Assembly: GCA_000985875.1 (NCBI GenBank)
Contig: CCRI01000014.1
Span: 1-64,000, forward strand
Length of the DNA stretch: 64,000 nucleotides
Reading direction: 5' to 3'
From: Neorhizobium galegae bv. officinalis
GTDB lineage: Bacteria > Pseudomonadota > Alphaproteobacteria > Rhizobiales > Rhizobiaceae
Shown piece by piece: positions 56,195 through 64,000 of this stretch; position 1 is the stretch's first letter; every line of letters starts with the position of its first letter. The position numbers and the translations under genes were made by a program. Below the pieces are notes generated by a model. It searched no databases and was not told where the DNA came from. It saw only the letters and a list, made by a program, of their open reading frames with translations.

Positions 56195-56419
56195 GTTCGC
56201 TTCTACCGTCGATGCCGCAATCCCTCTGTATTTCCAGTAATAGTGATCGCGAGAGTCGGTGGATGCAAATATCGAGCGGTATTTGAAAATACAGTTACTT
56301 AGCAAAAATCTGCTTTGGCTCTTTCCTCATCTGGCTCATTCAAGCCTAAAATCTTTCGCATTCCGTTTGCGGGCTCACCGTTCAACGGAACCTAATATGA
56401 CGGGATAGAGGCTGTGGAC

Positions 56420-57220
56420 ATGGTGACTGTACGATCGACTGAGCTAGGCAAGCCCGCGGCGCCCTATATCGGGGGTAAGCGCTTACTTTCAAAGAAAATT
56501 ATAAGCAGCATCAACCAGATGCCGCATGGGATTTATGCTGAACCGTTTGTGGGTATGGGTGGAGTTTTTTTACGCCGAAAACCGCACCCAAAAACGGAGG
56601 TAATCAACGATATCAACGGCGATATCACAAATTTCTTTCGCATTTTGCAGCGCCATTATTCTCAATTCATGGAGGTACTACGTTTTCAGATCACTTCAAG
56701 GCATGACTTTGATCGGCTTTCGCACACCGACCCTTCTACGCTTACGGATCTGGAACGTGCTGCACGCTTTCTTTATCTCCAATGCCTAGCTTTTGGAGGT
56801 AAAGTCCGAGGGCGGACATTTGGGATATCGATGGGTGGCGCACGCTTTAATTTGCCGAGGCTGACACCCGTGCTCAAGGAAATCCATGGGCGGATGGCTG
56901 GAGTGGTAATCGAAAATTTGCCCTGGCGACGCTTTATTGAGCGGTACGACCGGCCAAACACACTATTTTATCTAGACCCACCCTATTGGGGCCATGAGGA
57001 TGACTACGGAAAAGGGGTGTTCAGTCGCGATCAGTTCCGTGAAATGGCGGACGTTCTCTTACATCTCAAGGGGCGCTTCATTCTCTCGATAAACGACGTA
57101 ACTTACGTTCGTGATATATTCACCGGGTTTGAGGTTGAAGAGGTGGCTCTCAAATATTCCATCGGTGGAGGACGGGATAGAGCGGCAAAGGAACTTATCA
57201 TTACAGGCAAAGCTTCGTGA
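56420..57220 (+). CDS. D12-class DNA adenine-N6 methyltransferase
   Basis: From the ATG at 56420, with GAGG eight bases upstream, the protein has 266 aa. It has PYIGGKR (about 15-21), the AdoMet motif FVGMGG (about 43-48) and the catalytic motif DPPY (186-189). This is the Dam/D12 family, common in phages, restriction-modification systems and islands. The gene and the 225-nt gap before it are clearly more AT-rich than the flanking pcc and mutase genes. No restriction endonuclease is next to it. It splits the pccA-mutase pair, so it is probably an acquired solitary methylase. Confidence 0.9.
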   Translation: MVTVRSTELGKPAAPYIGGKRLLSKKIISSINQMPHGIYAEPFVGMGGVFLRRKPHPKTEVINDINGDITNFFRILQRHYSQFMEVLRFQITSRHDFDRLSHTDPSTLTDLERAARFLYLQCLAFGGKVRGRTFGISMGGARFNLPRLTPVLKEIHGRMAGVVIENLPWRRFIERYDRPNTLFYLDPPYWGHEDDYGKGVFSRDQFREMADVLLHLKGRFILSINDVTYVRDIFTGFEVEEVALKYSIGGGRDRAAKELIITGKAS

Positions 57221-57268
57221 CGGCTTTAATCTGACACAATGATACAACCGCATACTGAGGAGCATTTG

Positions 57269-59407
<2,139 letters not shown>

Positions 59408-59411
59408 CCCG

Positions 59412-60350
59412 CTACTTCGCCGCCAGCATGGCTTTCGCGCTGTCGGCATCGGTGATCAGCACGTTGGCAAGCCCGCTCTGCGCCACCGCCTGCAGGATTT
59501 TGTGCTTGTGCGGCCCGCCTGACGCGACGATGCGGCAGCCGATCCGGCGAAAGTCCTCCATCTCGGGCGCCAGCACCTGGCGGTTCAGCGGGTGGTCGAT
59601 CTCCTTGCCCGTGGCGTCGAGATAACGGCCCATCAGGTCGCCGACCGCGCCGGCTTTCCTGAGGATCTGTTCGGTCATGCCTTCGGGCAGCCCGTAGCGC
59701 ACCTGCAGCGACTGCTGGGATACGTCGCCGACGCTGAGGTAAGCGACATCCACCTCGCAGATCTGCCTGAACGTCCGCTGGAACACCGCCTGTGAGATGA
59801 TCGCATCGCGCGATTCCGGGCTCTCGGCATAGATCGGCGCCACGAAATAGCGGCACTGGGCGTTGAGCACCTGAGCGAAGCCGCGCACGATCTCGAAAGT
59901 GTTGATCTCGGAGCCTTGGGTGAGGCCGCCCATCATCGAGCGCACCTTGATCTGCGGTTCGTTGAGCGAGGGAATGTGCTGGATCGTCTCGCGCAGCGTC
60001 GAGCCCCAGCCGACGCCGATCGACGCGGGTTTCTGCGTCTGGATCAGCCGCCCCAGAAATCCGGCCGCACCGCGCCCGAGCACCGAATGGAGAAGTGCTG
60101 CATCGCCGGGCGTCGGAATGACGACCGCGTCGAGCAGCCCGAAGCGCTTGCGCAGCTTGGTTTCCAGCTCCACGCTTTCCGCCAGCACGGAATCGAAACT
60201 GATCCTCACTACACCCGTTTCCAGCGCTTCCGAGAGGATCTCGTTCACTCGCCGCCGGGTGATGTTCATCCGCTCCGAGATCTGCTGCTGGGTAAGCCCC
60301 TCCACGTGATAGAGCCACGCGGCCCGCACCATCAATTCACGCTGCTCCAT
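59412..60350 (-). CDS. SorC-family transcriptional regulator
   Basis: From the ATG at 60350 the protein has 312 aa. It has an N-terminal helix-turn-helix (LTQQQISERMNITRRRVNEI) and the SorC sugar-binding domain (IGVGWGSTLRETI; VRSMMGGLTQ). SorC proteins sense sugar phosphates. It is divergent from a ugp-type gene scar and its phosphodiesterase, so it probably controlled that locus. It ends 4 nt from the convergent mutase gene. Confidence 0.92.
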   Translation of the reverse strand: MEQRELMVRAAWLYHVEGLTQQQISERMNITRRRVNEILSEALETGVVRISFDSVLAESVELETKLRKRFGLLDAVVIPTPGDAALLHSVLGRGAAGFLGRLIQTQKPASIGVGWGSTLRETIQHIPSLNEPQIKVRSMMGGLTQGSEINTFEIVRGFAQVLNAQCRYFVAPIYAESPESRDAIISQAVFQRTFRQICEVDVAYLSVGDVSQQSLQVRYGLPEGMTEQILRKAGAVGDLMGRYLDATGKEIDHPLNRQVLAPEMEDFRRIGCRIVASGGPHKHKILQAVAQSGLANVLITDADSAKAMLAAK

Positions 60351-60386
60351 ATCCCCACCAATCAAAATATCAAATGTCACATTGAC

Positions 60387-60405
60387 GTAACATATGTAAC
60401 GTAAC
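60387..60405. promoter_or_regulatory. Candidate SorC operator with GTAAC repeats
   Basis: Three GTAAC units start at 60387, 60396 and 60401 in the divergent gap 37 bp upstream of the SorC gene. A short ACATATGT palindrome lies inside. Repeats of this sort may form the SorC site. Assignment is by position only. Confidence 0.35.
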
Positions 60406-60500
60406 CCATGCCCGCCATGGCTAACCCAGACTGATGGAGATGGCCAGAACCGAAACAGGGCAGGTCGTGTGAAAGACCCGAATATCGAGGGATCCGAAAC

Positions 60501-60855
60501 ATGGCTTCGAGATATGTGAAATCGATCACCGGCCTTCTTGCCGCCGGCGCGCTGCTGATCGGCGCGACGGGTGCGACCCGCCGCCGACCGCGTCAAGATC
60601 GAATGGTGGTATGCGATCTCCGGCAAGCTCGGCGATACCGTCTAGCAGTTGATTCCCGACTTCAACAAGTCGCACGACAAGTACGTGGTCGTCGCCCTCT
60701 TCGAGGGCAATTACGAAGAGACCATGGTGGCCGACGCCCAGCCGGCCTGGAACATCGCGATGGCCGCCCCCTTTTTTGTGATGGCGCCGCCCGCTCCCGT
60801 CATCCTTCTGATGCAACGCTGGTTCACCAAGGGCCTGGTGGATTCCAGCAAATAG
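60501..60855 (+). pseudogene. ugpB: Deletion scar joining ugpB-like 5' end to a ugp permease 3' end
   Basis: The 5' part encodes a signal peptide and UgpB-like start (VKIEWWYAISGKLGDTV, then DFNKSHDKYVVVALFEG and NYEETMV). An extra C in the run 60577-60579 shifts the frame, and a TAG at 60643-60645 replaces a likely CAG. After about 60735 the same frame continues as the C-terminus of a MalG/UgpE-type permease (AMAAPFFVM, LLMQRWFTKGLVDSSK). So the binding-protein 3' part, first permease and most of the second permease are deleted. The transporter is non-functional. The intact phosphodiesterase gene follows at 17 nt. Confidence 0.85.
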
Positions 60856-60871
60856 AAATGAGGTATTTCCA

Positions 60872-61624
60872 ATGACCAATCCCATCATCGTCGGCCATCG
60901 CGGCGCCCGCAATCTCTGGGCCGAAAACAGCCTGACCGGCTTCCGCAACCTGCTCGACCTCTCCGTCGAATCGGTCGAATTCGACGTGCATCTGAGCGCC
61001 GCCGGCGAACTCCTCGTCATCCACGACGCGACCCTCGATCGCACCACCGAACGCTCCGGCCGGGTGGCGGATCTTGCCGCCGGCGAATACCGCTCGGTGA
61101 TCCTCAAGGATACCAATGAGCGCATCCCCACGCTCGAGGAAGTGCTTGAAATCTACGCACCGACCGGTCTCGAACTGCATGTGGAACTGAAGGCCGATGC
61201 CGGCGGCAGGCCCTATGAAGGCCTCGAAGCCAGGGCCGCGGCCATGATCGATCGCTTTGGTATCGCGGACAATTCCTTCCTGACCAGCTTCAGCGGTGAG
61301 GTCCTGAAAACGGTCGGGCAAGTCGCGCCGCATATCCGCCGGCTCTCCTCGCTCAATCACAAGTCCGTCCAGGCTCTCGGCCTGCGCCAGTCCGTCGAAG
61401 CCATGCTGTTGGTCTCCGACGTGCTGGCGATCGAAAAGGCGCTGCTGCTGGAGGAATGGGAACTGCTCTCCGCGCTCGTTCCGGCCGAAAAGCTCGGCGT
61501 CTGGGTTCCGAACGAACTGGAGGACCTGTCCTTCTGGCTGAAACGGCCGCTGCGCCAGATCACCACCGACCGGCCGGACCTTGCCGTCAAGGCACGCGAG
61601 GGACTGTTCGATGCCGCTCATTGA
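60872..61624 (+). CDS. ugpQ: Glycerophosphodiester phosphodiesterase
   Basis: The 250-aa protein has the GDPD fold with the catalytic HRGARNLWAENSLTGF motif, the metal acidic pair in EFDVHLS, and LLVIHDATLDRTT. It hydrolyses glycerophosphodiesters to sn-glycerol-3-phosphate and an alcohol. It has no signal peptide, so it is cytoplasmic like UgpQ. Its position just after the ugp scar supports the name. It overlaps phoD by 14 bp. Confidence 0.92.
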   Translation: MTNPIIVGHRGARNLWAENSLTGFRNLLDLSVESVEFDVHLSAAGELLVIHDATLDRTTERSGRVADLAAGEYRSVILKDTNERIPTLEEVLEIYAPTGLELHVELKADAGGRPYEGLEARAAAMIDRFGIADNSFLTSFSGEVLKTVGQVAPHIRRLSSLNHKSVQALGLRQSVEAMLLVSDVLAIEKALLLEEWELLSALVPAEKLGVWVPNELEDLSFWLKRPLRQITTDRPDLAVKAREGLFDAAH

Positions 61625-63137
61625 TCGAAGAGGTTTTCTGGCGGGCGGACTGGTGACGGCTGCGATCTGGCGGCCGTTGGGGTCCGCGCGTGCGGAAAAC
61701 TTCAAGACCGATCCCTTCGCCCTCGGCGTCGCCTCCGGTGCGCCGAAGGCCCACAGTGTCGTGCTCTGGACAAGGCTGATCCTGGAGAGCGCATCGGCCG
61801 CCACCTCCGCCGATCCTTTCGCGCCGGCACCGAAGCCGGTCCTTGATCCCATCGATGTGGAATGGATGGTCGCCGAGGATGAGGCATTTTCAAAACCGGT
61901 CCAGTCAGGCCTCTTCCGCGCGGTCCCGGAATTCGCCCATTCGGTGCATGTCGAGGTGACGGGTCTTTCGCCCGGCCGCTGGTATTTCTACCGTTTCCGC
62001 TCCGGCAATGCGACGAGCCCTGTCGGCCGCACCCGCACCGCGCCGGCGGATAGCGTCGATACGCTCCGTCTCGCCTTCGCCTCCTGCCAGCAATATGAGC
62101 AGGGGTTCTACAGCGCCTATGCCGATATGGCCGGCCGCGATCTCGACCTCGTCGTGCATCTCGGCGACTACATCTACGAGCGGAGTTATGGCGCCCAGCT
62201 GGTGCGCAGACACGAGACCGGCGTGCCATCGATGCTTTATGAATTCCGGGATCGCTACGCGCTCTACAAGTCCGATCCGCAATTGCAGGCGGCGCACGCG
62301 GCCTTTCCCTGGCTCGCCGTCTGGGACGACCATGAGGTCACCAACAATTACGCGAACGACCGGGCGCCGGACGCGCCGAACCCGACGGAATTCCTCGCCC
62401 GCCGCCGCGCCGCCTACCAGGCCTGGTTCGAGCACATGCCGGTGCATCCGAGCCTTGCCGCGGGTTTCGATGCGCTGCGCATCTACGATCACTATCGTTT
62501 TGGCAATTTGGCCGGTGTGACGCTCCTCGATACGCGACAATACCGCTCGCCGGAACTCGAAGGCTCTGCCGGCGACGACCGGCCGGAGCGGACCATGCTC
62601 GGCCCGGCGCAGGAGACGTGGCTCGGCAAGACGCTCGGTGCCAGCCAGGCGAAATGGAATATCATCGCCCAGCAGACGCTGCTTGCCGAGCGCGACACCA
62701 AGGCTGGGCCGGCCACCGCGTATAATCTCGACGGCTGGGATGGCCATCGCGCCGCCCGCGGCCGGCTGCTGGAGTCGGTGCAGACCTCGGCGGTCCAAAA
62801 CCCGCTGATCATCGGCGGCGACCTGCATGCCTTCTACGCGGCCGATGTGAAGCGCGATTTCGCGGACGACAAGGCTCAGGCCATCGCCAGCGAATTCGTC
62901 TGCGGTTCGATCACCTCCGACGCGCCTTCGCAGGCGAGCCTTGCGACCGCGCTTGCCGAAAACCCGCATCTCAAGTTTGCCTCGGACAAGCATGGTTATG
63001 CGATCATGCGCCTCAGCAAACGGTCGGCCGAGGTCGATTTCATCGGTATCGCCGACCGCAAGCAGCAGAATTCCCCTACTGCCGTTTTCCAGAGTTTTGC
63101 CGTCGCCGACGGTGCAGCCGGCGTCAATCGGCTTTGA
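61611..63137 (+). CDS. phoD: PhoD-type alkaline phosphatase, Tat-exported
   Basis: From the ATG at 61611 the 508-aa protein starts with a twin-arginine signal (DRRGFLAGGLVTAA). PhoD fold features follow: VASGAPKAHSVVLWTRL, HLGDYIYE, VWDDHEVTNNYAND and the late GGDLHAFY. PhoD enzymes release phosphate from mono- and diesters in the periplasm using calcium and iron. It overlaps the phosphodiesterase gene, forming a phosphodiester-use unit. Confidence 0.92.
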   Translation: MPLIDRRGFLAGGLVTAAIWRPLGSARAENFKTDPFALGVASGAPKAHSVVLWTRLILESASAATSADPFAPAPKPVLDPIDVEWMVAEDEAFSKPVQSGLFRAVPEFAHSVHVEVTGLSPGRWYFYRFRSGNATSPVGRTRTAPADSVDTLRLAFASCQQYEQGFYSAYADMAGRDLDLVVHLGDYIYERSYGAQLVRRHETGVPSMLYEFRDRYALYKSDPQLQAAHAAFPWLAVWDDHEVTNNYANDRAPDAPNPTEFLARRRAAYQAWFEHMPVHPSLAAGFDALRIYDHYRFGNLAGVTLLDTRQYRSPELEGSAGDDRPERTMLGPAQETWLGKTLGASQAKWNIIAQQTLLAERDTKAGPATAYNLDGWDGHRAARGRLLESVQTSAVQNPLIIGGDLHAFYAADVKRDFADDKAQAIASEFVCGSITSDAPSQASLATALAENPHLKFASDKHGYAIMRLSKRSAEVDFIGIADRKQQNSPTAVFQSFAVADGAAGVNRL

Positions 63138-63161
63138 TGCCTCATCCCAAGTTGGACTTTC

Positions 63162-63845
63162 ATGCAGATAGATCTCCTGATTTTCGATTGTGACGGTGTC
63201 CTGATCAACAGCGAGCCGATCGCCAGCCGCACGCTTGCAAAGGCCCTGCAGGATGCCGGCGCCGCGATCACCGCCGAAGAGGTGCTGGTTCGCTTCACCG
63301 GCAATTCGGCCAGCGCCATCCGCCGCATCTGCACGGAAGAGCTTGGCATCAAAGATCTGGACGCGGTTTTCGAGGCCTGGCATCTCGACATCTATCCGGA
63401 ATTCGCCCGCTCGCTGGAGCCGATCCCCGGCATCGAGAAGCTTGTCCGTTCGCTGACGCATCGCAAATGCGTCGCCTCCAACAGCTCGACGGACCGGTTG
63501 TCGAAAAGCCTCGGCCTGCTGCCGCTTTGGAACGCCTTCGCGCCCTCCATCTTCAGCGCCGACATGGTGGCGCGGCCGAAACCGGCGCCGGATCTCTTCC
63601 ATCTCTGCGCCGAAACCCTGTCCGCCGATCCGGCCCGCTGCGTGGTGATCGACGACAGCGCCCATGGGATCACCGGGGCGAGGGCGGCGGGCATGACGGC
63701 GATCGGCTTCGTTGATCCGGCAGACCCGCGGCCCGGCCGCGCGAAAATCCTGGCGGAAGCTGGAGCCATATTCGTGGCGACTGGCGCCGACGAGCTTCAG
63801 GAAGCACTCGCCCGCCTGGAAGCACCGCTCACCGTGGAAGCCTGA
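63162..63845 (+). CDS. HAD-superfamily phosphatase, beta-phosphoglucomutase-like
   Basis: The 227-aa protein has HAD motif I (FDCDGVLINSE), a helical cap, motif II (VASNSSTDRL), the Lys in RPKPAPDLF, and motif IV (VVIDDSAHGITGA). Such proteins dephosphorylate small metabolites. It follows phoD by 24 nt and probably shares its operon, so a glycerol-phosphate-type substrate is plausible. Confidence 0.9.
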   Translation: MQIDLLIFDCDGVLINSEPIASRTLAKALQDAGAAITAEEVLVRFTGNSASAIRRICTEELGIKDLDAVFEAWHLDIYPEFARSLEPIPGIEKLVRSLTHRKCVASNSSTDRLSKSLGLLPLWNAFAPSIFSADMVARPKPAPDLFHLCAETLSADPARCVVIDDSAHGITGARAAGMTAIGFVDPADPRPGRAKILAEAGAIFVATGADELQEALARLEAPLTVEA

Positions 63846-63957
63846 GCGGCCACCTCGCCAGCATCCCGAAATAAAAATCGCCGGTGTCATCCGCCTGTAA
63901 AACTCCGGCCCTAAGAAACCCCCAGCAAGGTTGCACGGCTGTGCAAAAGGGGGTTCG

Positions 63958-64000
63958 ATGGAGCGGGACGGTTTTCTGGAATTGCGCGGCATTGCCAGCC
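63958..64000 (+). CDS. Start of probable ABC transporter ATPase (partial)
   Basis: An ATG with a strong AAAAGGGGG upstream opens a frame that reads MERDGFLELRGIAS up to the window edge. LELRGI is a common N-terminus of sugar or ugp-type ABC ATPases. With only 14 residues the call is tentative. It could supply the ATPase for the transporter whose other genes are missing here. Confidence 0.4.
   Translation, partial: MERDGFLELRGIAS

Noticed and set aside
56195..56419. Remnant gene or attachment site in the AT-rich gap before the methylase.
   Set aside because: No coding frame of note, and no flanking direct repeat was found; only a weak TGTATTT/AAATACA pair.

Overview
The window reads as chromosome or large-replicon DNA of an alphaproteobacterium, most likely Rhizobiaceae. 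The evidence is high GC with strong codon bias, many solute ABC transporters, a ccoNOQP-ccoGHIS (fixNOQP-fixGHIS) cluster beside a hybrid FixL, FixK and an OmpR-type regulator, and a pccB-pccA-methylmalonyl-CoA mutase cluster. Genes are tightly packed in operons with many 4-bp ATGA or TGATG overlaps. No tRNA, rRNA, CRISPR array or intact insertion sequence was seen.

Layout. (1) 1-1.2 kb: a terminator, a decayed C-terminus of a serine recombinase, and two orphan proteins. (2) 1.3-8.6 kb, minus strand: a peptide-type (Dpp/Opp) ABC operon that ends with an Asp/Glu/hydantoin racemase homologue lacking both catalytic cysteines and an RpiR regulator; a candidate RpiR operator lies upstream. A divergent gene at 9.0 kb encodes an (S)-ureidoglycine aminohydrolase-like bicupin. 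(3) 9.9-16.8 kb: a polyamine-type ABC operon with a canonical hydantoin/allantoin-type racemase and a GNAT acetyltransferase, with a divergent GntR regulator. (4) 16.8-29.4 kb: a nucleoside 2-deoxyribosyltransferase; a FecBCD-type metal-chelate ABC operon extended by two class I amidotransferase-like proteins and an FmdE-like protein; an old-yellow-enzyme oxidoreductase; an adenine deaminase-like amidohydrolase; and a second PotD-type ABC operon. Parts 2-4 share a loose ureide/purine salvage theme, which is inference.

(5) 29.4-41.3 kb: the microaerobic respiration island. CcoNOQP is the cbb3 oxidase and CcoGHIS its assembly and copper-supply set; each operon has an FNR/FixK box. Downstream lie a heme-PAS hybrid kinase (hFixL type), fixK and a divergent OmpR-type regulator resembling FxkR, with a GTAACA direct repeat in the fixK/fxkR intergenic region. 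Oxygen sensing, relay and targets therefore sit in one 12-kb block.

(6) 41.3-51.1 kb: a second peptide ABC operon feeding a CocE/NonD hydrolase and a CapA-like protein, controlled by a divergent LysR regulator with two palindromes 20 bp apart. (7) 51.3-59.4 kb: propionyl-CoA to succinyl-CoA genes, interrupted by a YghU-type glutathione transferase and by an AT-richer D12-class adenine methyltransferase. (8) 59.4-64 kb: a SorC regulator, a ugpB/ugp-permease deletion scar, a glycerophosphodiester phosphodiesterase, a PhoD phosphatase, a HAD phosphatase, and the start of a probable ABC ATPase at the window edge.
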